DNA of 64,000 nucleotides from Comamonadaceae bacterium. GTDB lineage: Bacteria; Pseudomonadota; Gammaproteobacteria; Burkholderiales; Burkholderiaceae_C. Each line of letters begins with the position of its first letter. Within the stretch, counting starts at the first letter, position 1. Positions 33,069-42,665 of this stretch are shown one piece after another. The notes beneath the pieces are model-generated. The model was given only the letters and a program-made list of their open reading frames with translations, had not been told where the DNA came from and did no database searches. The stretch is taken from the NCBI GenBank assembly GCA_027486255.1, contig JAIXPL010000056.1, positions 29,499 to 93,498 on the forward strand, read 5' to 3'. The position numbers and the translations under genes are program-made.

Positions 33069-33833
33069 GTGTTTATAGCCGCTCGCCTCTTGACTCGCCG
33101 CGCATGGCGCGCCGTCGCGGCTGTGGCCCTGGTGTGGCTGTCGGCGCTGCCTGTGCGCGCCGAAGGCTTTGAGGCTTGCCGTGAACAGTTCTTTACTGGC
33201 TACGTGCCGCGCCTGTTGCAGCCCCGCAGCGACAGCCTGCAGGCCCTGTGCTTCGAGGGTTTTGCGCTGCTGCACTCGGGCCAAGCCAAAGGCCCTGTGT
33301 ACGTGGCCGAGTACCTGCACCCCGCCCGCCTCAAAGACGCCCGGGGCATCCCACGCAGCAACCTCTTTTATGAAGAGGCCCGCCTCCCGCGCGCCGACCG
33401 CGCCACCTTAGAGGACTACCAGGGCGCAGGCTACGACCGCGGCCACCTGGCACCGGCCGCCGACATGCCCACCCCCAGCGCCAACGCCCAGAGCTTTTCG
33501 CTGGCCAACATGGTGCCCCAGGCCCACGAGCACAACCGCGGGCCCTGGGCCAAGTCGGTGGAGCGGGCCACGCGCCACTATGTGGAGCGCGGCCACGAGG
33601 TGTATGTGATCACCGGGCCCATCTACAGCGCCCCCGTGCGCACCATCGGCGCTGGCCAGGTGTGGGTGCCCGAGGCCCTGTTCAAGCTGGTGTACGACCC
33701 AGCGCGGCGCCGGGCCTGGGCCTATATCGTGCCCAACGACAACCAGGCCCGCGTGGAGGGCACCTACAGCTATGCCGAGTTGGTGCGCCGCACGGGGATT
33801 GAGTTTTTGCCGGCTGGGGCGGTAGAGGAGTGA
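33069..33833 (+). CDS. Secreted DNA/RNA non-specific endonuclease
   Basis: A beta-beta-alpha-metal nuclease of about 254 residues of the NUC1/Serratia-type family. The active-site motif is GAGYDRGHLAPAADMPTPSANAQSFSLANMVPQAHEHNRGPWAKSVE, containing the catalytic DRGH histidine and the Mg2+-binding asparagine in N-x-x-P-Q. A hydrophobic stretch WRAVAAVALVWLSALPVRA precedes the mature start at EGFEACREQF, so it is exported. No ATG is in frame; candidate starts are TTG 33057, GTG 33069 and TTG 33090, and I chose GTG. Likely roles are nutrient scavenging or degradation of extracellular DNA; no immunity gene is visible. Confidence 0.83.
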   Translation: MFIAARLLTRRAWRAVAAVALVWLSALPVRAEGFEACREQFFTGYVPRLLQPRSDSLQALCFEGFALLHSGQAKGPVYVAEYLHPARLKDARGIPRSNLFYEEARLPRADRATLEDYQGAGYDRGHLAPAADMPTPSANAQSFSLANMVPQAHEHNRGPWAKSVERATRHYVERGHEVYVITGPIYSAPVRTIGAGQVWVPEALFKLVYDPARRRAWAYIVPNDNQARVEGTYSYAELVRRTGIEFLPAGAVEE

Positions 33834-33848
33834 GCCGCCTGATGCTGT

Positions 33849-34331
33849 TCAGGAGCCGCGATCCGTCAAGGGAAGCCCTTCTCGGATCAGCGTGGCCAAG
33901 CGCTGCCGCTCTTCATCGCCAGCCGAAGCGATCTCCTCCAGCAAGGCGTCTACCCCCCTGACGCTGAGCGCCACTGAACCCATGGCCCAGTGTGGAAAGA
34001 GTCGCCCTGTGTCTTCGAGTCGTTCGACCCACTCAAACTCAGTGTGCCGATGGTCAACTTGAATCCGATCCAGGAGGGCTTCGAGCGCGGCCTTGGGCCC
34101 TTCCAGGATTTGCACAATGTGCTCTTTCTGAATCACCAGAAGACCCGTCAGCCCAAGACGCCGATTTTTTCTGTGGCACTCGAGTAGCAATTGCGCATGC
34201 TCTGACTCGCTCATCAGTGAGCGGCTGCGATATATCGCACGGGCCACCCGCTCTTCATGCCCTACAGCCGTCTGCCCCAGACCGGCAGACAGGGCCTGCA
34301 GAGGCTGGGTCCAAGATGAATTCGTGCTCAT
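33849..34331 (-). CDS. BLUF-domain blue-light photoreceptor
   Basis: A 160-residue protein consisting mainly of one BLUF domain, which binds FAD and senses blue light through a Tyr-Gln hydrogen-bond switch. The key residues are present: Tyr in ARAIYRSRSL, Asn in HRKNRRLGLTGLLVI, and Gln in IVQILEGPKAALEALL, followed by WVERLEDTGRLFPHWAMGSVAL. There is no fused output domain; a C-terminal helical extension of about 35 residues may couple to a partner, as in short BLUF proteins. ATG at 34331 was preferred because the upstream extension is proline-rich and unlike the family. Its neighbour is a START-domain protein. Confidence 0.85.
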   Translation of the reverse strand: MSTNSSWTQPLQALSAGLGQTAVGHEERVARAIYRSRSLMSESEHAQLLLECHRKNRRLGLTGLLVIQKEHIVQILEGPKAALEALLDRIQVDHRHTEFEWVERLEDTGRLFPHWAMGSVALSVRGVDALLEEIASAGDEERQRLATLIREGLPLTDRGS

Positions 34332-34463
34332 GGGCCGGATTATTAATGGTTTTGGTGCTGACGAGGGTGGGGGTTCATGTGACCTGCCCCCCACCAGCTG
34401 TACCCGCATAAAGTTCATGAAGTCCGTCACCCAGGCGAATGACGGACATGAAGGAAAGCAGAT

Positions 34464-35246
34464 TTACCGAGGTGCTGACCGCAGTCCGGGTAAGGCCGGC
34501 CTAGCGTAGGTCGGGCGTCGAACGATCTCGCGCAGTGCCAACACGGTCTGCCTAGGGCCTTCTTGCATCGCCATCGCCACAAACTGCCGCAGGGGTGCAA
34601 GCGAAAGATTCCCACCTGGATCGGCAACGGCTTCGAACAACACGTCGACTCGCCCGTCTGCTCGCGGACGGAGTTGCCAAAGCGATTCAAACAAGGGCAT
34701 CCTTACTCGACTTGGATCTTGAGGAAGATGTCCAGCGACTGCGCGACCTGCCAGCGTGATCACGAAAGTTTCTGGATCCTGTTTCATAGACCACGCCACC
34801 ACCACTTCACGGTCAGCCAAAGGCCACGGCATTGATGTGACAAAGAGCATCACGCCTTGCAGGGGACCCTGGGATTCCAGACTCCTTGCTTCGCGTGTTC
34901 GATAGACCCATTCGTGTGCGCGAGATGAATCGAGAAGCACAGCCGCCAGAGATAAAAGCGGCGCATCAATGACAGCGGTCGCTCGCAAGTTAGGAAGCGC
35001 ATCGCCGCGCCGCCGTGACCAAAGTGCAATTTCGGCACTGGGATCGTCGCGGACGAGTTGCCAGCTTTCGCTCGTGTGGCTGCCTGTCGCCTTGGTCTCA
35101 GCGTGTACCGACTGGGTCAGAGACAAAGCCAAGATGGCAGCGCTCAAGGCCCAAGCCATCACGCTCCAGGCACCTCCAGCCCAGCCGATAAGCGCCATGC
35201 ACCTGTACCAGGATTGTTTTCTAGCAGGCCAAGTCAATCTGAACAT
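34464..35246 (-). CDS. Exported START-domain (lipid-transfer-like) protein
   Basis: A 260-residue protein with an N-terminal hydrophobic segment (about residues 22-48, ending SVHAE), so secreted or membrane-anchored, then a START/SRPBCC-like domain: SWQLVRDDPSAEIALWSRR, ATAVIDAPLLSLAAVLLDSSRAHEWVYRTREARSLE, VMLFVTSMPWPLADREVVVAWSM and FESLWQLRPRADGRVDVLFEAVADPGG. START domains bind lipids or other hydrophobic ligands. Base composition by eye is less GC-rich than neighbours. The gene ends 132 bases before the BLUF gene on the same strand and starts 40 bases beyond the 3' end of tRNA-Ser. A start at the ATG 16 codons in is possible. Confidence 0.78.
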   Translation of the reverse strand: MFRLTWPARKQSWYRCMALIGWAGGAWSVMAWALSAAILALSLTQSVHAETKATGSHTSESWQLVRDDPSAEIALWSRRRGDALPNLRATAVIDAPLLSLAAVLLDSSRAHEWVYRTREARSLESQGPLQGVMLFVTSMPWPLADREVVVAWSMKQDPETFVITLAGRAVAGHLPQDPSRVRMPLFESLWQLRPRADGRVDVLFEAVADPGGNLSLAPLRQFVAMAMQEGPRQTVLALREIVRRPTYARPALPGLRSAPR

Positions 35247-35286
35247 CCAATCTGTTGACCACCAGCGTTGGAATTTGCTTGGTACC

Positions 35287-35376
35287 TGGCGGAAGCTGTG
35301 AGATTCGAACTCACGGATGGGTCACCCCATCGGCAGTTTTCAAGACTGCTGGTTTAAACCACTCACCCAAGCTTCC
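35287..35376 (-). tRNA. tRNA-Ser (anticodon TGA)
   Basis: On the minus strand acceptor GGAAGCT pairs with AGCTTCC, the anticodon stem GCAGT/ACTGC closes loop CTTGAAA giving TGA, and a long variable arm (GATGGGGTGACCCATC) marks a class II tRNA. The T-arm reads GTGAG-TTCGAAT-CTCAC and the CCA is encoded. Confidence 0.97.
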
Positions 35377-35410
35377 AGAATGAGCCTAGTTTACAGCGTG
35401 GTCTGGGGGC

Positions 35411-36274
35411 TCAGTCCTTCAGGGCGAGCTGCACCACCCCGTACACCGGCACGCCCCACACGGCGCGGAAGGCGGCGCACATCCAGTCCGAGGCGGGGTG
35501 GTAGCCCTCCAGCACGGGGTGCTCGGCCTTGAGGTGCAGGCGCGGGTGCGCGCGGGTGAAGTCGGCCAGGCAGCGCGGCCCCCAGTGGAACTGGGCGCGG
35601 GTGTGGCACACCGAGGGGTGGCGCGCGGCCGCGCCCATGGCCATCCAGCTCAGGGTGTCGCACACCAGCTCCGAGCCGGGCGGCGCGTGGGTGGCGAATT
35701 CGCGCAGCACGGCTTCCACCTCGCAGGCCTTGAAGTACATGAGCACGCCTTCCAGGATCACCAGCACCGGGCGGCCATGCGCGCCCTGAGGCAGGCCCAG
35801 CGCCTGCCACCAGTGGGGCGCGCACAGGTCCACGCTGGCCTGGTGGTGGCGGGGCCCGAGCAGGGGCAGCAGCTCATGGCGCAGCTGCATCACGTGCGGC
35901 AGGTCGGCGTCGAGCCAGTGGTTGCGGCCTTGGTCCAGCCACTGGAAGTAGGCCGAGAGGCCGCAGCCGAGGTTCACGCCCCAGCCCTGCGGGTGGCGCA
36001 CGAAAAAGTCGTGCGCCAGTTCGCGGATGAGCCGCGTGCGTGACAACACCCCATACACACTGAGCGTGTCCTCAAGGAAGCAGCTCACATCCGCTTGCAG
36101 GCGGGCCAGCGTGGCGGCAGCGCTGGCGTCGTTCAGGGCCATACCCGGGAAAAGCCGCTCGCCGTGGGCCCGGGCGGCCAGGGGAATGAGCAGCGTGCTT
36201 TCCACCGGGCTCAGGCTCTGGCGCTGGTGCAGGGGCTCGGGGTCGGGCGTGAATTCAGGGGATTGGAAAGCCAT
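35411..36274 (-). CDS. SAM-dependent methyltransferase of the leucine carboxyl methyltransferase (LCM) family
   Basis: A 287-residue protein of the LCM/PPM1-TcmP type. The N-terminal block LSPVESTLLIPLAARAHGERLFPGM precedes the SAM-binding motif GWGVNLGCGLSAYFQWLDQGRNHWLDADLPHVMQLR, in which Asp ends strand 2. VLVILEGVLMYFKACEVEAVLREF is the conserved post-catalytic strand-helix. Bacterial members methylate polyketides, carboxylates or unknown small molecules. ATG at 36274 gives a family-like N-terminus; the frame is open 20 codons further. It ends 34 bases from tRNA-Ser and is not clearly linked to ureG, 95 bases away on the same strand. Confidence 0.82.
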   Translation of the reverse strand: MAFQSPEFTPDPEPLHQRQSLSPVESTLLIPLAARAHGERLFPGMALNDASAAATLARLQADVSCFLEDTLSVYGVLSRTRLIRELAHDFFVRHPQGWGVNLGCGLSAYFQWLDQGRNHWLDADLPHVMQLRHELLPLLGPRHHQASVDLCAPHWWQALGLPQGAHGRPVLVILEGVLMYFKACEVEAVLREFATHAPPGSELVCDTLSWMAMGAAARHPSVCHTRAQFHWGPRCLADFTRAHPRLHLKAEHPVLEGYHPASDWMCAAFRAVWGVPVYGVVQLALKD

Positions 36275-36369
36275 GCCCCATGATGGACTGCATCCCTTGC
36301 GCGGCGTGGCGGTCGGGCATGTGACAGAAGGCAACAGGCGCCACGGCCTGTGGTTTGATGCTTCGGGCC

Positions 36370-37026
36370 TCAGACCGGCTGCAGCAGCCCGCGGGTCTCG
36401 ATGAAGGACACCACCTCATCGAGGCCGCTGCGGGTTTTGAGGTTGGTCATCACGAAGGGCTTGAGGCCGCGCGGCGTGCTGCGCATGCGCACGGTGTCGG
36501 CCTCCATCACGGCCAGATCAGCGCCCACGTGGGGGGCGAGGTCGGTTTTGTTGATCACAAACAGGTCGCTCTTGGTGATGCCGGGGCCGCCCTTGCGCGG
36601 AATCTTCTCGCCGGCGGCCACGTCGATCACGTAGATGGTCAGGTCGCTGAGCTCGGGGCTGAAGGTGGCGGCCAGGTTGTCGCCGCCGCTTTCCACAAAC
36701 ACCACGTCAGCATCCGGAAACTGCACCAGCATGCGGTCGATGGCTTCGAGGTTGATGGAGGCGTCTTCCCGAATGGCCGTGTGCGGGCAGCCGCCGGTTT
36801 CCACGCCCATGATGCGATCGGCCTCCAGCGCGCCGCTCACGGTGAGAAGCCGCTGGTCTTCCTTGGTATAGATGTCGTTGGTGATCGCCACCAGGTCGTA
36901 CTTGCTGCGCATGGCCTTGCACAGCATTTCAAGCAAGGTGGTCTTGCCGGAGCCGACGGGCCCGCCAATACCCACGCGCAGGGGTGGCAGTTTTTTGGTG
37001 CGGTGGGGAATGTGGTGCAGGCTCAT
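36370..37026 (-). CDS. ureG: Urease accessory GTPase UreG
   Basis: A 218-residue SIMIBI-class GTPase that drives nickel delivery into urease with UreE, UreF and UreD. The P-loop is [19 protein letters not shown], with NDIYTKEDQ, the [17 protein letters not shown] metal-binding CPH motif, [14 protein letters not shown] and [14 protein letters not shown] (guanine specificity NKTD). ATG at 37026 begins [19 protein letters not shown]; the longer frame upstream is the ureF shadow. It is the last gene of the urease operon, four bases after the ureF stop. Confidence 0.96.
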   Translation of the reverse strand: MSLHHIPHRTKKLPPLRVGIGGPVGSGKTTLLEMLCKAMRSKYDLVAITNDIYTKEDQRLLTVSGALEADRIMGVETGGCPHTAIREDASINLEAIDRMLVQFPDADVVFVESGGDNLAATFSPELSDLTIYVIDVAAGEKIPRKGGPGITKSDLFVINKTDLAPHVGADLAVMEADTVRMRSTPRGLKPFVMTNLKTRSGLDEVVSFIETRGLLQPV

Positions 37027-37030
37027 GGGC

Positions 37031-37738
37031 TTAGGAACGGAAGAGTCGTGAATACTGAACTTCATGCTGGCTCGACAAAATGGCCAGCATGGGGGTAAAA
37101 GCCTGGCGCTCGCCATCGGCCAGTGCCAGTGCGTGCTCCACCGCCGGGGGTATGGCGCGGGCCAGGCGCGCCAGGATGCGCTGGCCCGCGCTTTGGCCCA
37201 GGGGCACGGCCTTGATGGCGGCCTGCATCATGTTCTCTGCCCAGCCGAAGGCACAGGCCAACACAATGTCGCGCGGTGTGGCCTCGCAGCGCGAAGCGGC
37301 CAGGGCCAGGGCCACCGGGTAGGTGGGCGGCAGGGCAGCGCAGTCGGCGAGAGGCAGCTCGGCGGCGGCCTCGTCGTGGCGCAGCCACTCCACCAGGGAG
37401 CGGCCCATTTGTTCGCTCTGCAGGCGCAGCTCGCTGGTCTCGCGGGTGTGCAGCACCCAGCTGTTGAGCTGGCGAATGCGCTCAAGGTTTCCTTCACGCC
37501 AGGAGGGCACGGCCTGAGCCAGCACGGCCAGGTCGCTGCGGGCCTGGCCCAACTGCAGCTGGGCCACCAGCCAGTCGGCCGCATCGGCCTCGGTGGCCAC
37601 CAGCCCCGCGTCGACCGCCGCTTCCAGCCCTTCGGAGTAAGAAAAGCCGCCCACCGGCAGGGCCGGTGAGGCCAGCCAGATGAGCCGCAGCAGGCTGGCT
37701 GCCGGCAGGGCCGAGAGGGCAGGCGCGGCCGTGTTCAC
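37031..37738 (-). CDS. ureF: Urease accessory protein UreF
   Basis: A 235-residue helical protein that binds UreD and UreG and gates nickel insertion into apo-urease. Conserved are [29 protein letters not shown] near the N-terminus, [21 protein letters not shown], and the C-terminal [35 protein letters not shown]. Its start overlaps the end of ureE by four bases, and ureG begins directly after. Confidence 0.94.
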   Translation of the reverse strand: MNTAAPALSALPAASLLRLIWLASPALPVGGFSYSEGLEAAVDAGLVATEADAADWLVAQLQLGQARSDLAVLAQAVPSWREGNLERIRQLNSWVLHTRETSELRLQSEQMGRSLVEWLRHDEAAAELPLADCAALPPTYPVALALAASRCEATPRDIVLACAFGWAENMMQAAIKAVPLGQSAGQRILARLARAIPPAVEHALALADGERQAFTPMLAILSSQHEVQYSRLFRS

Positions 37739-38361
37739 TTGCTGTGGTCGTGCCCGCAGCCGGGGCCATGGATGTGACCGTGATCATGGCCGTGGTTATG
37801 GCCGTGGTCATGCGAGTGATCGTGTGAATGATCGTGGCCATGCGCGTGATCGTGCGAGTGACCGTACGAGTGATCATGCCCATGCGAATGCGCGTGGCCA
37901 TGCCCGCCTGCCGCATACGCCCCACCCTCGGGCTCGAAGCTTTCGTTGGCCTCGTTCACGATCAGGTGCATGGCGCGCAGCATGTCGGCCAGCACGTGGT
38001 CGGGCTCGATCTTCAGGTGGTCGGGCTTGAGTTCAATCTGCACATGACGGTTGCCCAGGTGGTAGGCGGCGCGCACCAGGTCAAAGGGCGTGCCGTGCTG
38101 GGGGCAGGGCGTGATGCGCAGCACCGCCTGCGGGGCGGCCATCACGCGGATGAGCGAGCCGTCGGCGGCCACCAGCACGTCGCCGCCGCGCACCATCGTG
38201 CCGCGCGGCAGGAACACGCCCAGGCGCCGGCCGGTGGAGTCGAGCGCGTCAAAGCGGCTTTTCTGGCGCACGTCCCAGTCGAGTTCGACCGAGCTTGCGC
38301 GTTTGAGCAGCACAGGCGCAAGACCCGCGCCCTGGGGGATGAGTTTGGAGACTTCAAGCAT
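37735..38361 (-). CDS. ureE: Urease nickel metallochaperone UreE, long His-rich tail
   Basis: A 208-residue UreE, which binds Ni2+ and hands it to UreG. The peptide-binding N-terminal domain includes [33 protein letters not shown], and the metal-binding domain has [15 protein letters not shown], with the conserved YHLGNRH histidine. From about residue 157 the tail is almost entirely His-Gly/Asp/Ser dipeptides (around 50 residues and more than 20 histidines), ending [10 protein letters not shown]. This is a nickel-storage extension longer than in many homologues; the underlying DNA is a degenerate 6-base repeat. It is followed by ureF with a four-base overlap. Confidence 0.94.
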   Translation of the reverse strand: MLEVSKLIPQGAGLAPVLLKRASSVELDWDVRQKSRFDALDSTGRRLGVFLPRGTMVRGGDVLVAADGSLIRVMAAPQAVLRITPCPQHGTPFDLVRAAYHLGNRHVQIELKPDHLKIEPDHVLADMLRAMHLIVNEANESFEPEGGAYAAGGHGHAHSHGHDHSYGHSHDHAHGHDHSHDHSHDHGHNHGHDHGHIHGPGCGHDHSK

Positions 38362-38382
38362 GCGCTGATTAGACCAGCCTGC

Positions 38383-40143
<1,761 letters not shown>

Positions 40144-40186
40144 GTCTTGTCCTTGTCGTGTTCAGTTCCGCAGGGCGCTGAGTTTT

Positions 40187-40275
40187 TCCCTCTCCCTTTG
40201 GGAGAGGGGCAGGGTGAGGGCACCGCGTGCCGCCACCGCTGCCCTCACCCCAGCCCTCTCCCAGGGGGAGAGGGA
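40187..40275. repeat. Inverted pair of palindromic repeats between ureB and ureC
   Basis: One unit (40187-40222: CCCTCTCCCTTTGGGAGAGG then GGCAGGGTGAGGGCA) and a second in opposite orientation (40238-40275) fill most of the 158-base ureB-ureC gap. Each unit is itself a short hairpin and the two can pair together, so the transcript would form strong structure between subunit genes. Confidence 0.85.
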
Positions 40276-40301
40276 GGAAGGCTGTGCCTTAGCGGGTGCG
40301 T

Positions 40302-40607
40302 TCACAGCTTGCCTTGCACCAGGCCGCGAAATCCCCAGACCTCGCGGGCGCCCGCAAAGTCGACCAGTTCCACCGTGCGCTGCTGGCCGGGCTCGAAGCG
40401 CACGGCCATGCCGGAGGCGATGTTCAGGCGCATGCCGCGTGCGGCCTCGCGGTCGAAGCTCAGCGCCTGGTTGGTTTCGGCAAAGTGGTAGTGCGAGCCC
40501 ACCTGGATGGGCCGGTCGGCCGTGTTTTGAACCACCACCGTCAGGGTACGGCGGCCGGTGTTGAGTTCATGCTGGCCCTCGTCCAGCAGCAGTTCACCCG
40601 GGGTCAT
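40302..40607 (-). CDS. ureB: Urease beta subunit UreB
   Basis: A 101-residue structural subunit of urease, corresponding to the small beta chain of three-subunit bacterial ureases. [49 protein letters not shown] and [34 protein letters not shown] are diagnostic. ATG at 40607 is chosen by family alignment; nine extra upstream codons are possible. It sits eight bases after the small membrane-protein gene and is separated from ureC by a repeat pair. Confidence 0.95.
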   Translation of the reverse strand: MTPGELLLDEGQHELNTGRRTLTVVVQNTADRPIQVGSHYHFAETNQALSFDREAARGMRLNIASGMAVRFEPGQQRTVELVDFAGAREVWGFRGLVQGKL

Positions 40608-40615
40608 GCTTGGCC

Positions 40616-40783
40616 TTACTTGCGGTAGAACCACAGGCCCACGGCCACGGCCACGAGCGCGGCGATCCAGCCCGCGGTGTCGGTGGCATGCCAGTGCGAG
40701 CCGAAGAGGCCGTGGCCTTCGTGGGCAGATGCCAGGCAGGGCGAGAGCAGGAGCAGGGCGGCCAGGCTGATGGGAGGGCGCAT
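40616..40783 (-). CDS. Small His-containing exported/membrane protein of the urease operon
   Basis: A 55-residue protein with a signal-like N-terminus ([20 protein letters not shown]), a short [15 protein letters not shown] segment with four histidines, and a C-terminal hydrophobic helix ([18 protein letters not shown]). The topology is probably a periplasmic His-rich loop anchored by the C-terminal helix. A gene of this kind between ureA and ureB is familiar in Burkholderiales, but its function is unknown to me; nickel or ammonium handling is a guess. An AGGATC ribosome-binding site precedes ATG 40783; TTG at 40801 is the alternative. Confidence 0.7.
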   Translation of the reverse strand: MRPPISLAALLLLSPCLASAHEGHGLFGSHWHATDTAGWIAALVAVAVGLWFYRK

Positions 40784-40806
40784 GAGAGATCCTTTGATCA
40801 AGGAGT

Positions 40807-41109
40807 TCAGACGATGGGCTGGTGCACGGTGACCAGCTTGGTACCGTCGGGGAAGGTGGCTTCGACCTGGATGTCGCTGATGAGCTCGGCCACGCCGTCC
40901 ATCACATCGGCGCGGGTGAGGAGGGTGCGGCCTTCGCTCATGAGCTCGGCCACAGTCTTGCCGTCGCGCGCGCCTTCCATCACGGCCGCGCTGATAAAGG
41001 CTACCGACTCGGGGTAATTGAGCTTGAGGCCGCGTGCGCGCCGGCGTTCGGCCAGCAGCGCGGCGGTGAAGATCAAGAGCTTGTCTTTTTCACGGGGACT
41101 CAGTTCCAT
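40807..41109 (-). CDS. ureA: Urease gamma subunit UreA
   Basis: A 100-residue urease structural subunit: [50 protein letters not shown], then [49 protein letters not shown]. This is the standard length and N-terminus, which fixes the start at 41109. No ribosome-binding site precedes the ATG: the leader is GAAAGCCACCCCC. A sigma-54-type promoter lies so close that transcription would begin only one or two bases before the start codon. It is first in the operon, with no ureD upstream. Confidence 0.95.
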   Translation of the reverse strand: MELSPREKDKLLIFTAALLAERRRARGLKLNYPESVAFISAAVMEGARDGKTVAELMSEGRTLLTRADVMDGVAELISDIQVEATFPDGTKLVTVHQPIV

Positions 41110-41122
41110 GGGGGTGGCTTTC

Positions 41123-41137
41123 GCAAGTTCGGTGCCA
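41123..41137 (-). promoter_or_regulatory. Candidate sigma-54 promoter of the urease operon
   Basis: On the minus strand TGGCACCGAACTTGC matches the -24/-12 consensus TGGCAC-N5-TTGC exactly. Counting 12 bases from the GC element puts the transcription start at about 41110-41111, next to the ureA ATG at 41109. Nitrogen control of urease by NtrC and sigma-54 is known in other bacteria. No NtrC binding site was identified by eye. Confidence 0.55.
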
Positions 41138-41456
41138 TTGTTCAGAGGGGCCGGCCGGCGCATGGCGGCGGTGGCACGCCATCTGCACCAAGTGGATGCT
41201 GTGTGTGCACCTGCCTTGGCGCAACTGCGCCGCCGCCACTGGTGCTGCGGTGATGCGCGTGTGCACCGGCTTGGTGTGGCGCCGCGGGTGGTGCACGGCT
41301 TTGGGGAGTCTGAGTGGTGTGTGCTGCAGCTGACGCTTTGTTTTGGTGCGCCCGGCACCAGAGGTGCATGACAGGTATAGAGCATGACCTCTTCGTGGAG
41401 GGGCGCCCCCGCCGCTCCAGCCAATGTGCGTGGGGTGGGGCGCTTTGAGTGAGGCC

Positions 41457-41589
41457 GCTGCCCTCACCCCGGCCCTCTCCCAGAGGGAGAGGGAGAAAGT
41501 CAGGCCCCGCCTCCTCCCCGCAATTACCTTCTACGGTCAACGCTCGGATTTGGCTCCCTCTCCCCCTGGGATAGGGCTGGGGTGAGGGC
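41457..41589. repeat. Pair of palindromic repeats between ureA leader and LysR gene
   Basis: Two units of the dispersed repeat, 41457-41494 and 41556-41589, in opposite orientations, with about 60 bases of unrelated sequence between. They lie downstream of the LysR gene (stop at 41618) and upstream of the urease promoter, so they may act as a transcription barrier. Apart from these and the promoter, the 508-base gap from 41110 to 41617 shows no gene. Confidence 0.82.
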
Positions 41590-41617
41590 CCGCGCGGCAC
41601 GGTCCCCAGCGAACGCT

Positions 41618-42535
41618 TCAGCGCGGCTCGCTCAGCTGTCCTTTCCAGCCCGCCACCGTCGAGGTGATCAGCTCGGCCACGATGCGGCTGGCCTGGGTGA
41701 GCTGGCCCTGCTTGGGCCGCGCCAAGGTCACGTAGCGTTTGAGGTCGGGTGAGACCACCTTGGCGGCCTGCAGGTGGCCCGAGCGCAGCTCGTGGCTGAA
41801 GGAGAACGGGCCGAGCAGCGCATACAGGTGCTTGTGGGCCGCCACCAGTTCCTTTTGCATGGTCAGCGAGTCGGCCTCCACCGCCGGTTGCAGCTGAAAG
41901 CCCTTGCTCTTGGCCGCTTCATCCAGGATGGCGCGCCAGTGCGCAGGCCGCCGGGGCAGCACCAGGGGCAGGCCCTCCAGGCGGCGGAACTCCACCGTCT
42001 CGCCGTGCGTGAGCGAGAGCCCCGGGCTGGACACCAAATAGGTGCTGGCGCTGGCCAGCAGGGTTTCGTCGGTGGTGCTCGGCTTGTCATAGCGAAACAG
42101 GATGGCCATGTCCACGCTGCCGGCATCGAGCATGGCATCCAACTCGCCGCCCTGGCCTTCGCGCACGTCCAGCCGGATGTTGGGGTAGGCCAGGCCCAGG
42201 CGCTTGAAGACCTGGGTCATCAGCGGGTGCGCGGCCGAGGGCAGGATACCCAGCTTGACCTGACCCATGGGCACTTGCGCGGTCTGCCGGATGTCGGCAA
42301 AGAGCTGCTCGCTCTCCTTGATCCACAGCCGTGCCCGCTGCGCCACGTGCTGGCCGAACTCGGTCAGGGCCACGCCCCGGCCGGTGCGCCGGAACAGTGG
42401 GCCGCCGCACTGCCGCTCCAACTCGCTGACCTGGCGGCTGATGTGCGACTGCACGGTCTGCCGCTGGGCCGCCACCTTGGTGAAGCTGCCGGCCTCGGCC
42501 ACCTCGAGAAAGAGCCGGAAATCTTGGATTTGCAT
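41618..42535 (-). CDS. LysR-family transcriptional regulator
   Basis: A 305-residue LysR-type regulator. The DNA-binding domain is MQIQDFRLFLEVAEAGSFTKVAAQRQTVQSHISRQVSELERQCGGPLFRRTGRGVALTEFG, and the effector domain begins near MGQVKLGILPSAAHPLMTQVFKRL. It is divergent from the FAH-HyuA-HyuB-Bug operon (start 42666), with a symmetric ATGCCT/AGGCAT palindrome just upstream, so it is the likely regulator of that operon. The C-terminus faces the urease promoter region across a repeat pair. The inducer is unknown. Confidence 0.9.
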   Translation of the reverse strand: MQIQDFRLFLEVAEAGSFTKVAAQRQTVQSHISRQVSELERQCGGPLFRRTGRGVALTEFGQHVAQRARLWIKESEQLFADIRQTAQVPMGQVKLGILPSAAHPLMTQVFKRLGLAYPNIRLDVREGQGGELDAMLDAGSVDMAILFRYDKPSTTDETLLASASTYLVSSPGLSLTHGETVEFRRLEGLPLVLPRRPAHWRAILDEAAKSKGFQLQPAVEADSLTMQKELVAAHKHLYALLGPFSFSHELRSGHLQAAKVVSPDLKRYVTLARPKQGQLTQASRIVAELITSTVAGWKGQLSEPR

Positions 42536-42548
42536 GGGCTGGTCTGCT

Positions 42549-42564
42549 ATGCCTATTCAGGCAT
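42549..42564. promoter_or_regulatory. Candidate LysR-binding palindrome
   Basis: ATGCCTATTCAGGCAT has perfect six-base arms around a four-base centre, 13 bases upstream of the LysR start and about 100 bases before the FAH-family gene. Position and symmetry fit a LysR recognition site. Confidence 0.55.
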
Positions 42565-42665
42565 GTCTGAAATGTCTGATCGCATTCTAGGCGGATGCCT
42601 TGCGGCTCTTTAAAGTTCCGGCCCATTGACCCCCGCCAAGAAGACCCCCGCAAGAAGGAAGACCG

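Noticed and set aside
40180..40290. CRISPR array suggested by repeated blocks near urease genes.
   Set aside because: Repeats are palindromic, in both orientations and without regular spacers; no cas genes are present.
41172..41188. Second sigma-54-like match on the plus strand (TGGCAC with CTGC).
   Set aside because: It points away from ureA towards no gene and matches less well.
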